Source: Frigoribacterium sp. CFBP 13712
Lineage (GTDB): Bacteria > Actinomycetota > Actinomycetes > Actinomycetales > Microbacteriaceae
Reading direction: 5' to 3'
DNA: 64,000 nucleotides
NCBI RefSeq assembly: GCF_014842255.1
Contig: NZ_JACYVH010000007.1
Coordinates: 1 to 64,000 of the forward strand
Of the stretch, positions 1 to 9,363 are shown in pieces. Within the stretch, counting starts at the first letter, position 1. Each line of letters starts with the position of its first letter. The notes beneath the pieces were generated by a model that worked only from the letters and a program-made list of their open reading frames with translations, had not been told where the DNA came from and did not search any database. The position numbers and the translations under genes were made by a program.

Positions 1-3000
1 TCGGATGCGATCTCGCGCACACGGCGACCGAGACCGTCATGGACGTAGTCCAGACGACGGCCATCCGGCAGCGAACGCGACAGCAACTGGCCGGCAGCGT
101 CATACACGGACGACGAAGCGGCCCCGTCGACGGACTCTCGGATCAGACGACCGGCCTGGTCGTAGACCCAGGTCGAATACGACCCTCCGTCCGCTCGCAG
201 CGACGTCAGCTGGCACGCGTCGTCGTAGCCGTACTCGACGCCGCCGTCCGGACCGGTCACCCGGGCGATACGGCCCGCGTCATCCCGCGTGATGCGAGTC
301 GTTCGGGCACCGTCGGCACCAGTCGTCGTGTGTTCGACTAGGTCGCCGTCGGCGTAGGTCCAGCTCTGGAGCAGGTCCCCAGCCGCCGAGCCGATCACGC
401 GCCCCGCGGCATCGTAAGAGACCGACGACTCGACACCGGCGTGCAGCACGGACACGACTCGTCCAGCGGCATCGCGGCGGTACTCCGTGCGGGTGCCGTC
501 GGGATCGATCCGGGCCGTGCGGCGTCCGTCCGCGTCGTACTCCCATGCGATCGACGACTCGCCCCGCGAGCGACGCACCAATGCGCCGCGGCGGTCGTAG
601 GTCAACTCGTGCTCGACATCGCCGCCGTCACCACGGGTGTGGTCGGTCACGACCACCGACCGCGAGAACGCATCGCGCGACACGGTGGAAAGGCGACGGC
701 CGTCGACGACCGTCCCGACCTCCCGCCCGGCCTCGTCGTGCAGCCACTCGGTCACGTGTCCGTCGGGGTCGCGCTGCAGCACCTGCCGTCCGGCGCCGTC
801 GTAATCTGCCGCGGTGGTGCGTCCCCGCGCATCAGTGACACTCGTGACCTTGTCCCGGGCGTCGTAGGTGCGACGAGTCACGGCACCCAGGGGATCGGTG
901 ATCGCCACCACGCGCCCGCGAGCGTCGTACTCGTATCGCGTGATCCCGCCGAGACCGTTGATCGCCTCGATCAGCTGGCCAGCCGCGTCGTAGCGGAATC
1001 GTCGCTGCCCGTGACGGGTGTCCTGGCTCGAGGTGAGGCGCCCTGCAGCGTCGTAGCCGAAACGAGCGACGCCGTGTCCCGGTGTCCTTCTGCTCACGAC
1101 ACGGCCCACGGCGTCATACTCGACGCGCTCGACGTCGCCGGTCGGCAGCGTGCGCGCGACGACCCGCGAGTCGGCGTCGTAGGTCAGGGTGGTGCGTGCG
1201 CCGAGGGGGTCGACGCTCGCCGAAGCGCGGCCGCACGAGTCGTACTCGTAGGTCGTCCGGGCTCCCGAGGGGGTGACGACCGCGGTGACGCGCCCGCCGG
1301 CATCGCGCTCGAGACGTGTGAGACCGCCCTCGCCGTCGACCAGCTCGACCGGACGGCCGCAGCGGTCGTACGTCGTCAGCTCGGATGAGCCGTCGGCGGC
1401 CTCGGTCGCGACCGGGCGGCCGAACTCGTCGAAACGGAGGGTCGTGGTGCCGAACGCGTCGCGCAGGGTGCCGGTGCCGTCTGCACGGTCGACCCGCGCC
1501 TCCTGCCGGACTCCCGTCGGGTCGACGGTCGCCGTGAGCGCACCGGTGACGTCGTACTCGCGGGTCCAGTCGTGGCCGGTGGGGTCGGTGATCGTCCGCA
1601 GGCGCGAGAGACCGTCGTGCGCGAACGCCCACGACGAGCCGTCCGGCAGCTCCAGAGCCGAGACGTCGCCCTGGTCGTCGAAGCGACGCGAGACGACACG
1701 GCCGAGCGGATCGGTCGTGGTCTCGAGGTCTCCGTGCGGGCCGTAGCCGAATTCGGTGCGCGCGCCCAGGGGGTCGATGATCGCGCTCACCCGGGCACCC
1801 GCACCATGCTCGAAGCGCCAGATCGCCCCGTCGGCATCGCGACGCGAGACCAGCAGCCCCGCGGCGTCGTACGTGTAGGTCGTGCGGGCTCCCGACGGGC
1901 TGACCGCCGCCACCGGACGACCGGCGTGGTCGCGCTCGATGCGCGCCACGTCGCCGACGGCGTTCTCCGTGGCGATCAGGTCGCCGTACTCGTCGTAGTG
2001 GCAGCGGACGACGACACCTGTCGGGTCGACGACGCTCTCGAGCAGCCCGTCGCGCCAGCGCATGAGCGTACGGCCGCCTTCGGGGTCGACCAGTGCCGAC
2101 GGGTTGCGCTCGGCGTCGTCGGCGTACTCGTACTCGACGACGGCGCCCGACTCGGTCACGACGGTGGTGACCCGGTCGAGGGCGTCGTAGCCGTAGGTGA
2201 GATCGGCGCCCGACGGCGTGACGGTGCGGACCTTGCGCCCGCGCTCGTCGTAGCCGTTGACGGTGACCGATCGGTCGCGCTCGGTGACCGAGACGAGGTT
2301 GCCGTTCGGGTCGTAGCTCATCGACTGGCGCTGGTCGTCGGAGTCGACCACCCCGACGAGTCGGCCCTTCCTGTCGGCCATGTAGCTGTTCGACCGGGTG
2401 CCGTCGACGTCCGAGACGACCGTCACCCGACCCGGCAGATACGCGAAGCGGACTGTGCGGCCGTGCGGCGACACCTGCAGTGTCACGCGCCCCTGCTCGT
2501 CGTACGTGTTCAGGGCCTCGACCACGCCGGAGGCGCTGGTCACCGTCGAGATCAGACCCGCGTCGTTCCAGTCGTACCGTCGCGTGCCCACCTCGTTCGC
2601 GGCGCCGGTCAGGCGCCCGGCTGCGTCGTAGGCGTACTCGACCCGGCGGCCGTCGGAGGCGGTGAGGGTCGCGACGCGACCGTCGACGTAGTCGATGTCG
2701 ATCGTTCGACCACGCGCGTGGGTCAGGCGCGATGGGAGTCCGTCGGGGGCGCGGGTGACGCGGACGACGGTGCCCGCGCCTCCTCCGCTCGCCAGCCAGA
2801 CGCCGGCGGGGGAGAAGGCCCACCAGCCGCCGGTGTTGTCGCGGACCACGAGGAGCGTCTCGGCGCCCGTGTCGCCGAGGCCGGGCAGGGTCGAGGCGAC
2901 CTCGGCTGCGAGCCAGAAGTTCTCGCCGACGGCGCGATCCCACGAGCTGCCGAGACGGGGGAACGTGACGACGCGGCCGTCGTCCATCGTGAACGCGGCG

Positions 3001-4040
3001 CCCTCGTCGTCGAGGGTGAGGCCGATCTCGAGCACGGAGCCCCAGCCCGGGCCGAAGGGGCCGACGTGGTCGTCGAGCGAGTTGTAGGTGCGCGAGACCC
3101 GCAACGAGGAGGCGGCACCCGCGAAGGCGAGGTCGACCTCCGTCTCGAGGAAGTTGCCTGTGGTCGTGTTGACCGGGTCCATCGTGAAGCCGGTCGTGGG
3201 CGGCGACCCCCAGCCCTGGGCGGGCGGGACGACGAGGTCGTCGCGCTGACCCTGGACCCCGGCGGACTGCAGTGCGGCGGCGAGAGCAGAGTCCGCGACG
3301 GTCGAGACGACGCCCGAACCGCCGGCCGCCTCGAACGCGCCGGCGACCGTATTCGCCCACGCGACATCGGTGTCGTTGGCGGTCAGCCAGGTCGAGAAGC
3401 TCGAGACCACGCCGTCGGCGTGGATGACGCCCCACTGGCAGTCGGACGCGAAGTCGGCGAGCTTGCCGGAGAGCGTCGAGGGGCGGCCCGCGAGCTCGGC
3501 GTCGAGGGCTGCGCTGCCGGTGGCGAACGAGCGGAGGTCGTCGGGCTTCGCCGACGAGGTGCCGCCGCTGCCGCCGCCCGTACCGGGCGCGGGAGTCTCG
3601 CGGGTACCGACGTTGGCGTCCTGGGGCTCGAGCTGGGGCGCCGGCTCGGGCTGCTCCCGAGGCATCTCCTCGCCGCCCCAGATGCTGTCTCGCCACTCTT
3701 CGAAGCCGTTGCGATCGTCCTGGCGCTGCTGCCATTCCCGTGCCTTGCGGCGGCGGTCGTTCTCCTGCTTCGCCGCCTCCTTCAGCTCGCCGGCGAAGTC
3801 CGCTATCGCCCGGAAGCTCGTGGCGAGGGTGCTGGCACCCGTCGCAGCAGTCGCCGCGTTCGTGGTGAAGAGCTCGGAGAAGAGACCACGGAACTCCTGC
3901 GACGCGGTCGTGACGAGCGACGAGCGAGAACCGCTCTGCCCCTCGATGTCGTCCGCTGCGTTGTTGAACGCGGTGACGAGTGCGTCGGCCGTGCCGTTGT
4001 CGAACGGTACGGGCTCATTGCCGCCTTTGGGATCCCCCAT
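1..4040 (-). CDS. RHS/YD-repeat polymorphic-toxin-type protein, 3' end beyond the window
   Basis: The reading frame is open from the ATG at 4040 to the left edge, at least 1345 codons, so the C-terminus, where RHS proteins carry their variable effector tip, is not visible. The first ~110 residues are a polar, predicted-helical module rich in Ala and Glu. A Pro/Gly-rich linker follows (~125-160). A DUF6531-like entry segment begins near residue 285 (PVNTTTGNFLETEVDL, then SRTYNS and GPFGPGWGS). From ~450 onward YD repeats of the pattern YDxxGRLxxxTDPxG continue to the edge, for example DYVHDGLGRRVREI. RHS repeats form a shell that encloses a toxic or adhesive C-terminal domain. The gene lies downstream of a WXG100 gene on the same strand and opposite a type VII-like ATPase operon, so export by that system is a reasonable inference. 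Toxin identity and any immunity gene are outside the window. Confidence 0.9.
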   Translation of the reverse strand, partial: MGDPKGGNEPVPFDNGTADALVTAFNNAADDIEGQSGSRSSLVTTASQEFRGLFSELFTTNAATAATGASTLATSFRAIADFAGELKEAAKQENDRRRKAREWQQRQDDRNGFEEWRDSIWGGEEMPREQPEPAPQLEPQDANVGTRETPAPGTGGGSGGTSSAKPDDLRSFATGSAALDAELAGRPSTLSGKLADFASDCQWGVIHADGVVSSFSTWLTANDTDVAWANTVAGAFEAAGGSGVVSTVADSALAAALQSAGVQGQRDDLVVPPAQGWGSPPTTGFTMDPVNTTTGNFLETEVDLAFAGAASSLRVSRTYNSLDDHVGPFGPGWGSVLEIGLTLDDEGAAFTMDDGRVVTFPRLGSSWDRAVGENFWLAAEVASTLPGLGDTGAETLLVVRDNTGGWWAFSPAGVWLASGGGAGTVVRVTRAPDGLPSRLTHARGRTIDIDYVDGRVATLTASDGRRVEYAYDAAGRLTGAANEVGTRRYDWNDAGLISTVTSASGVVEALNTYDEQGRVTLQVSPHGRTVRFAYLPGRVTVVSDVDGTRSNSYMADRKGRLVGVVDSDDQRQSMSYDPNGNLVSVTERDRSVTVNGYDERGRKVRTVTPSGADLTYGYDALDRVTTVVTESGAVVEYEYADDAERNPSALVDPEGGRTLMRWRDGLLESVVDPTGVVVRCHYDEYGDLIATENAVGDVARIERDHAGRPVAAVSPSGARTTYTYDAAGLLVSRRDADGAIWRFEHGAGARVSAIIDPLGARTEFGYGPHGDLETTTDPLGRVVSRRFDDQGDVSALELPDGSSWAFAHDGLSRLRTITDPTGHDWTREYDVTGALTATVDPTGVRQEARVDRADGTGTLRDAFGTTTLRFDEFGRPVATEAADGSSELTTYDRCGRPVELVDGEGGLTRLERDAGGRVTAVVTPSGARTTYEYDSCGRASASVDPLGARTTLTYDADSRVVARTLPTGDVERVEYDAVGRVVSRRTPGHGVARFGYDAAGRLTSSQDTRHGQRRFRYDAAGQLIEAINGLGGITRYEYDARGRVVAITDPLGAVTRRTYDARDKVTSVTDARGRTTAADYDGAGRQVLQRDPDGHVTEWLHDEAGREVGTVVDGRRLSTVSRDAFSRSVVVTDHTRGDGGDVEHELTYDRRGALVRRSRGESSIAWEYDADGRRTARIDPDGTRTEYRRDAAGRVVSVLHAGVESSVSYDAAGRVIGSAAGDLLQSWTYADGDLVEHTTTGADGARTTRITRDDAGRIARVTGPDGGVEYGYDDACQLTSLRADGGSYSTWVYDQAGRLIRESVDGAASSSVYDAAGQLLSRSLPDGRRLDYVHDGLGRRVREIAS

Positions 4041-4172
4041 GAATTGTCCTCCCCCTCAGGAGTGATGCTGCGATGTCGCGGATAGCTGGTGCTGACGCCT
4101 GCCGGGCGTCTGGCGTCGTCGTGCCGAATCTCACGGCGTCGCGTGATCTCTGACGCCCGGCGCGACGCGAAC

Positions 4173-4207
4173 GCCCCCGTCCCCCCGGAGATCGGGGTGA
4201 CGGGGGC
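4173..4207 (-). terminator. Hairpin downstream of the WXG100 gene
   Basis: An inverted repeat with arms GCCCCCGTC and GACGGGGGC plus a further C-run/G-run pairing closes on a short loop, 13 bp past the WXG100 stop. There is no clear U tract, as is common in high-GC actinobacteria. It would separate transcription of the WXG100 gene from the RHS gene starting at 4040. Confidence 0.6.
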
Positions 4208-4219
4208 AGTCGTCTGGTG

Positions 4220-4501
4220 TTACGCGCCGCCGCCGGCGGAGAAGATGTTGGCGGAGATGTTGTCGAGCTGGGTGCGGAGCTGCTCGAGCTCGGTCTTGGC
4301 CTTGTCGAGGGCGGCCTTGGTCTCGGGCCAGGTGGAGCCGCGGAAGGTCGCCGCGAGAGGTCCGTCCCAGACGTTGGGGTCGGACAGGATGCGGCCCTGA
4401 GCGTCGAGCTGCGAGATCTGGTCGGTGAAACCGCCGTTGACGATCGACTGGACCTGGCGGATGGCCGTCTTGGCCTGCTCGGTGGAAAGTACGCGTGACA
4501 T
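4220..4501 (-). CDS. WXG100 (ESAT-6-like) small secreted protein
   Basis: This 93-aa protein has the size and layout of the WXG100 family: two helices joined by a turn carrying a real W-x-G motif (Trp45-Asp46-Gly47) near the midpoint, with amphipathic helices rich in Gln, Lys and Glu on either side. WXG100 proteins fold as helical hairpin dimers and are substrates or co-export partners of type VII secretion systems. The ATG at 4501 is chosen because GAAGGGGA lies about 8 nt upstream; an upstream in-frame start would add ~20 basic residues with no ribosome site. No EccC-type YxxxD/E export motif is obvious at the short Gly-rich tail (SAGGGA), so it may need a partner. It diverges from the secretion operon at 4875. 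Confidence 0.88.
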   Translation of the reverse strand: MSRVLSTEQAKTAIRQVQSIVNGGFTDQISQLDAQGRILSDPNVWDGPLAATFRGSTWPETKAALDKAKTELEQLRTQLDNISANIFSAGGGA

Positions 4502-4874
4502 GGTGATGTCCCCTTCATCTGGAATTAGCCCCCGTGCAAGACGCCCCCGGGGCTTGAACATGACGAGACTAGCTCGTCACGGCCAGGATGCACCCCTTCT
4601 GCACCGATCTGTCGGTCCCCGTTCGGGGGGTGGCAGCCTGGGGAGGGATCAACGGCGTCGCAGCCTTCGCCGGCGCAGCCGCTCGGCGCGGGGTTCGCCC
4701 CGTCGAACCGAGTTCGGCGTCGATGTTCGCCTGTGGAAAGGCCGCCGATCCTCGTCCCTGCACCGATCCGTCTGTCGCCGGGCCGCTCACGACCCTGATG
4801 GGGGACATCACAGCCGTCCGACATACCCCTATCATGCAAAGGAGGGACAGCACTTTCTAGGGGGAACGGTCTGC
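4502..4874. promoter_or_regulatory. Divergent promoter region between the WXG100 gene and the secretion operon
   Basis: This 373-bp non-coding stretch separates the two divergent transcripts of the type VII-like locus. A TATCAT -10-like hexamer at 4830-4835 precedes the lipoprotein gene, followed by GGAGGGA and AGGGGGA purine runs before the ATG at 4875. An inverted repeat TGACGAG-ACTAG-CTCGTCA lies at 4561-4579 on the WXG100 side. A direct repeat CTGCACCGATCYGTC occurs near 4599 and 4759. The last two are candidate operator sites only. No regulator gene is adjacent. Confidence 0.4.
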
Positions 4875-7808
4875 ATGGCCAGGGGAACGAAGACACACAG
4901 CACGACTCTGCGACGGCACCGAGGGGGGCGCGCACTGGGCGTCGTCGCCATGGCGGGCGTCGTCGCACTGCTGGCCACGGCCTGCACGTCCGAGCCGACG
5001 GTCGTCGAGAATCCGTCGAAGGTCCTGCAGACCGTCGACACGGCACTCGCCACCGACGGGTCGATCACGGCCGTCTCGAGCACGGCCATCTCCGTCGACG
5101 ACGCGACCCGTACCTCCTCGACGACCACCGCCGAGCACGTGCCCGCCGACGTCGCGGGCGACCTGCCGCTGCGCATCAGCACGCAGTACCGCACGACCGA
5201 CGGCACGGGCACCGACCTGGCCGACCTCGACGGCTACGACGGCCGCGTCGAGATCGAGTTGACGGTCGAGAACCTCACCGTCGCCCCGCAAGACCTCAGC
5301 TACGACGTCGCCGGCGCATCCCGCACCGACGCGGCCCTCGTGGGCGCGCCCATCAGCCTCGCCGCATCGACCGTGCTGACCGGCGTCTCGCCGAGCCAGG
5401 TCATCTCCGACTCGACCGGCAGCGGCACCGGTGCCGGCACCGACGGCATCGTCAGCACCACGGAAGACGGCGACGCCGTCGTGCAGTGGGCCGCCTTGCT
5501 CGCCCCTCCGCGCTCGGGTGCCAGCACCACCCTGCACCTCGTCGCCGATGTGACCGACTTCGCCGCACCCACGATCGACCTCGCAGCGCAGCCCGGCATC
5601 TCGACCGACCTCACCGTCGACGGCGTGCTCGGGTCGGCCTTCGACTCGTCGACGACCTCGGAGCTGGCGCTGCAGCAGCGCACCATCGAGCTGGTCGGCG
5701 ACGTCAACACCGTCCTGAGCCGCGCCGGCGAGACGATCACCGAGGTGCGTACGAACCTCGAGAGCACGTCCGAGACGCTCGGCGTCCGCACCGCAGAGCA
5801 GCTGAAAGAGAGCAGCTCGTCTCTCGCCAGCACGATGGACGGCCTGAGCGGCCAGCTCGGTTCGCTCGAGACCGACCTCTCGGCCACCGTCACCGGCACC
5901 CAGTCGACCGTGCTGAGCCAGCTGCAGCAGACCGTCTCGAGCGTCGACTCGCTGCTCGGCGACACGTCGGCCACGGCACCCGCCGTCACGATCGACGGCG
6001 AGGGCTGCGCCGCGGTCGTCGCCGAACCGGGTCAGACCGCCAGCGTCTACGGCAGCCTGCTGCAGGTGTCCGCCCAGCTCGACGGATACGCCCAGTCCAC
6101 CGCCGGCTGCCGCGACCAGGTCGCCGCCGAGCTGCAGCGCACCGTCGGCCCGTCGAACCCCGACGCCGCGAGCTGCGCCACCGAGTCGTCGCTCACCTGC
6201 TCGCTGTTCGCCTCGTCGGTCACCGTCACGGTCGCCCTGATCGGTCTCGTGACCGACGGCGTCGCGCTCGCCGAGTCGCTCGACGCGAAGCCTGCAGTTC
6301 TCGCCATCGAGAGCAACGACGCGCTGACGGCCGATCTCGCCGCGCTCGACGCCCAGCTCGACGCCCTCGCGGCCGACGCGTCGGAGGACGACGTGGCCGA
6401 GGCCCTCGACGACCTCCGCGACGCAGCCGACGCCGTCTCGGTCGGCGTGCCGACCCTGCGCGACCAGGTCGACGCCCTGCACGACGCCGCAGAAGACGCA
6501 CGGGCCGAGATCGGCGACCTGCCCGACGCCGCCGACGGCGGAATCGACCTGCCGTTCTCCGGCGACACGATGCAGGAGCAGAACGCCGAGCTCGCCGCCC
6601 GTCTCTGCGACGAGATCGGCGAGGGTATGTCCCGGAGCGAGGTCGAGCGGCTGCGGGCGTACCTGACCGATGTGGCCTGCGAGGTCCCCGAGGGAGGCGA
6701 CGACGACGGGTCCGAGCCCACGCCCGAGCCCACCGGCCTGCCGACCGGTCAGCCCACGACCGCACCGACCGGTGAACCGACGGTGGCTCCCACCGCTGCG
6801 CCCGGCGGCGACAGCGAAGGAGGCGCGGCTCCCCGCATCATCGACCTCCCCATCGGTCTCGAGCCGATGAGTCAGCGTCTCGACGCGCAGGCCACCGCCT
6901 GGGACGCCGTCCTCGCGGCCTCCGACGTCGACGACGATCGTGCCCCCGGCGGGATCGGCGACACCATCGCCACCCTCGACGAGACGACCTCCGCCGTGGA
7001 TGACGCCATCGATCGACTCGCGCGCACCATCGAGGCGGGCGACGGCGGGCTCGACTCGTCGATCGAGGCGCTGCAGATCAGCGTTACCAGGGCCCAGGGG
7101 CAGAACGCCGCCGTGGCGGAGAATCTCAACACGCTCAAAATCCAGCAGGACGCCCTGGCGGACGAGGTCGAGAAGGCCTTCGTCGAGGCCTCGATCGACG
7201 CCTCGAACGAGATCCAGGGACTCATCGGCGATCAGGTCCGAGAGGTTTCGACGCAGGGTGCCGCTACGCGCCAGACCGTCATCGATGCGTTCGACCGCTC
7301 CATCGTCGGCCTCTCGTCGACGTCCGACGTGGTCGTCGGCGATGCGAAGGAGACCATCGAGGGTCAGCGAGTGGACCTCGACGAGCAGACCTCCGGGCTC
7401 GCCGCCGCCATCGACGAGCAGACCGCGTCGTCGCTCGAGCGCATCGCCGCGAGCACCCAGAACTCGACGCGCGACGTCGAAGGCGCCTCGACGCTCCTCG
7501 CCGGCGACCTCGCGAAGGTCATGCTCGACCTCGGCGACCGTCAGGTGGAGGGCTCGGGGATCCTCGGAGCGATGGCCACCAGCGCGGCCAAGGCCGACAC
7601 CGCCGACTTCCAGCTCGCCCTCGCGACGCAGAACGCGTCCGGCTACGCCAACGTCCGAGCGGAGGACATCGCCGGCATCATGCTCCGCCAGGCGCAGTTC
7701 ACCGCGTCGCTCGAAGCAGCCACCGCCCTCCCGGCGTTCCACCTCGACGTGCCCTCCGGCGCCACGTCGACCACCCTCTACGCCTTCACGATCGGCGGCG
7801 CACGATGA
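4875..7808 (+). CDS. Large coiled-coil lipoprotein of the type VII-like locus
   Basis: This 977-aa protein starts with a Lys/Arg-rich n-region, a hydrophobic stretch and a lipobox (LLATAC), so it should be a lipid-anchored, cell-surface protein. The N-terminal third is Thr/Ser/Asp-rich and probably beta. The middle has long Ala/Leu/Glu/Gln helices with heptad-like spacing (~275-350 and ~480-560), four or more Cys residues and a TM-like segment near 455. A Pro/Thr spacer of the PTGEPT type lies at ~613-640. The C-terminal third is again long helices (DxxISxLDETTSA type) with a final beta-like strand segment. I do not recognise a named family. The gene overlaps the next one (ATGA) and leads an operon with a binding-protein-like gene and an EccC-type ATPase. 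A structural role in the secretion apparatus, comparable to the extracellular coiled coil of EsaA/YueB, is inference only. Confidence 0.8.
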   Translation: MARGTKTHSTTLRRHRGGRALGVVAMAGVVALLATACTSEPTVVENPSKVLQTVDTALATDGSITAVSSTAISVDDATRTSSTTTAEHVPADVAGDLPLRISTQYRTTDGTGTDLADLDGYDGRVEIELTVENLTVAPQDLSYDVAGASRTDAALVGAPISLAASTVLTGVSPSQVISDSTGSGTGAGTDGIVSTTEDGDAVVQWAALLAPPRSGASTTLHLVADVTDFAAPTIDLAAQPGISTDLTVDGVLGSAFDSSTTSELALQQRTIELVGDVNTVLSRAGETITEVRTNLESTSETLGVRTAEQLKESSSSLASTMDGLSGQLGSLETDLSATVTGTQSTVLSQLQQTVSSVDSLLGDTSATAPAVTIDGEGCAAVVAEPGQTASVYGSLLQVSAQLDGYAQSTAGCRDQVAAELQRTVGPSNPDAASCATESSLTCSLFASSVTVTVALIGLVTDGVALAESLDAKPAVLAIESNDALTADLAALDAQLDALAADASEDDVAEALDDLRDAADAVSVGVPTLRDQVDALHDAAEDARAEIGDLPDAADGGIDLPFSGDTMQEQNAELAARLCDEIGEGMSRSEVERLRAYLTDVACEVPEGGDDDGSEPTPEPTGLPTGQPTTAPTGEPTVAPTAAPGGDSEGGAAPRIIDLPIGLEPMSQRLDAQATAWDAVLAASDVDDDRAPGGIGDTIATLDETTSAVDDAIDRLARTIEAGDGGLDSSIEALQISVTRAQGQNAAVAENLNTLKIQQDALADEVEKAFVEASIDASNEIQGLIGDQVREVSTQGAATRQTVIDAFDRSIVGLSSTSDVVVGDAKETIEGQRVDLDEQTSGLAAAIDEQTASSLERIAASTQNSTRDVEGASTLLAGDLAKVMLDLGDRQVEGSGILGAMATSAAKADTADFQLALATQNASGYANVRAEDIAGIMLRQAQFTASLEAATALPAFHLDVPSGATSTTLYAFTIGGAR

Positions 7809-9304
7809 GCGAGCGCGGAGCACGCCACAGCGAGACGCCCGGCGCCACGTCCGACGGGGCCGGCAGCTCGCCGAGCGCGAAGTCGACCGACTCAGTCGAG
7901 TCGGCCGCATCGACTGTGGACACCGAGACCCGCCCGCGTCGCCGTGGTCGCACCATCGCCATCGTGGCGGGTGCCCTCGTCGTCGCCGCGGCCATCGTCG
8001 TGACCGTCGTCGTCGTGCAGCCCGACGACGAACCCGTCGGCGCCCCCGTGGCCGCGACCCTCCCCGTCGCCCTGACCGCGACCGATCTGCCCGAAGGCAC
8101 CACGGTCGGCGTCATCGTCACCCTCGGCCCCGGCGCCGAGGGCGCCGACTGGAACGGGGCCGCCCAGGGCGCCCTGGTCGCCGAACGGCGCCTCGAGCTC
8201 GGCGGGGCCGACATCGCCCTCGCGACCGAGAACGACGGCGGCACCGAGGCCGGCGCAGCACAGGCCGTGACCGCCCTCGTCGACCAGGGCGTCGCCGGCA
8301 TCGTCATCGCCTCGTCCGGTCCGCACATCATCGGCGCGGTGACCGCCGCCGCCGACGCAGGCATCCCCGTCGTCCTCCCCTACGCCCCCGTACCCGACGG
8401 CGCCTCGGGCGACGTCTGGTCGACGGCTCCCGACGCCGCGCAGACCGGTGCCGCCCTCACCGAGGCGCTCGGCGGCGCGACCAACACGCTGCTCGTCGAC
8501 GCCGGAGGCGGAGCCCCCGTCGGCGTCGAGATCGGCCGCACCGAGACGGCGTCGTCGTCAGCCGGCGACGAAGCCCTCGCCCGCGAGGTCGCCCGCCTCA
8601 CCGGGTCGACTCCGCCGGCCACGAGCACGACCGCGACCGGCGACGACGTCTCGGCCACCGCCTCCCAGGAGACCGAGCCGGTCGCCGATCCGTCCGACGC
8701 CGTCCTCGTCAGCGGCTCGGCGACACGCCAGGCCGCCGTCGTGGCGCGGCTGCAGGCCGCCGACCTCGCCGTCCCCGTCGTGCTCACCCCCGACGCCACG
8801 AGCCCCGCGTTCTCCGCAGTGCTGAAAGAGGACGGCGCCAGCCTCTCCGGTTCGCTCGTCACGGTCGGCGCCGAGAGCGGCGACGCGACCGCCCTCCGCG
8901 GTGACGGCGCCGGTCGATCGGTGTCGGCGTTCCTCGGCGGAGTCCGCGTGCTCGCACAGGACCCGGACGCCGTGAACCTGACCGGCGATCAGCCGTTCTC
9001 GGCCGTCGCCGGTGCGGCCGACGCCCGCAGCCACGACGCCGTGGTCGCCCTCGTGCGTGCCGTCGAATCGGCCGGCTCGATCGAGCCCCGCGCCGTCGGC
9101 GACGCACTCGGAGCCCTCGGTCTCGGCGCCGGCGACGGCATGGCCGGCCCCGCCGTCGACTTCTCGTCGGCGCAGGCCCTCGACGCCGACGTCGCCGTGC
9201 TGAACTCGTCGTCGCAGGACCTCGGTCTGCGCCCCGCCGTCGACGACGGGTCGACGGGACTCATATGGTTCGCCGGCCCCGTCACCGCTCCCGCCGCCGG
9301 CTGA
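7805..9304 (+). CDS. Membrane-anchored type I periplasmic-binding-protein-like protein
   Basis: This 499-aa protein has a polar ~48-residue cytoplasmic start, one membrane segment (~50-72, IAIVAGALVVAAAIVVTVVV) and a large exported domain. The exported part resembles branched-chain amino-acid-type binding proteins: TVGVIVTLGPGAEG at the start, ALVAERRLELGG, then VTALVDQGVAGIVIASSG and PVVLPYAPVPDG in alternating beta/alpha rhythm, with a later SHDAVVALVRAVESAG helix. Unlike a normal ABC receptor it has no lipobox, and there are no permease genes nearby. It sits between the coiled-coil lipoprotein (4-bp overlap) and the EccC-like ATPase (59-bp gap), so a sensor or structural part of the secretion machine is the simplest inference. 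The ligand is unknown and the ligand pocket may be lost. Confidence 0.75.
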   Translation: MSERGARHSETPGATSDGAGSSPSAKSTDSVESAASTVDTETRPRRRGRTIAIVAGALVVAAAIVVTVVVVQPDDEPVGAPVAATLPVALTATDLPEGTTVGVIVTLGPGAEGADWNGAAQGALVAERRLELGGADIALATENDGGTEAGAAQAVTALVDQGVAGIVIASSGPHIIGAVTAAADAGIPVVLPYAPVPDGASGDVWSTAPDAAQTGAALTEALGGATNTLLVDAGGGAPVGVEIGRTETASSSAGDEALAREVARLTGSTPPATSTTATGDDVSATASQETEPVADPSDAVLVSGSATRQAAVVARLQAADLAVPVVLTPDATSPAFSAVLKEDGASLSGSLVTVGAESGDATALRGDGAGRSVSAFLGGVRVLAQDPDAVNLTGDQPFSAVAGAADARSHDAVVALVRAVESAGSIEPRAVGDALGALGLGAGDGMAGPAVDFSSAQALDADVAVLNSSSQDLGLRPAVDDGSTGLIWFAGPVTAPAAG

Positions 9305-9363
9305 CGAGAAGAACAGCGCCCCCAGCGAGCCCGCCCCACCCCACCTCCGACCGAGGAGCCCCC

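Noticed and set aside
1114-3735. Long alternative reading frames antisense or shifted to the RHS, lipoprotein and ATPase genes
   Set aside because: Arg/Ala/Pro/Gly-rich shadows of high-GC genes; no domain motifs, and the real frames carry clear ones.
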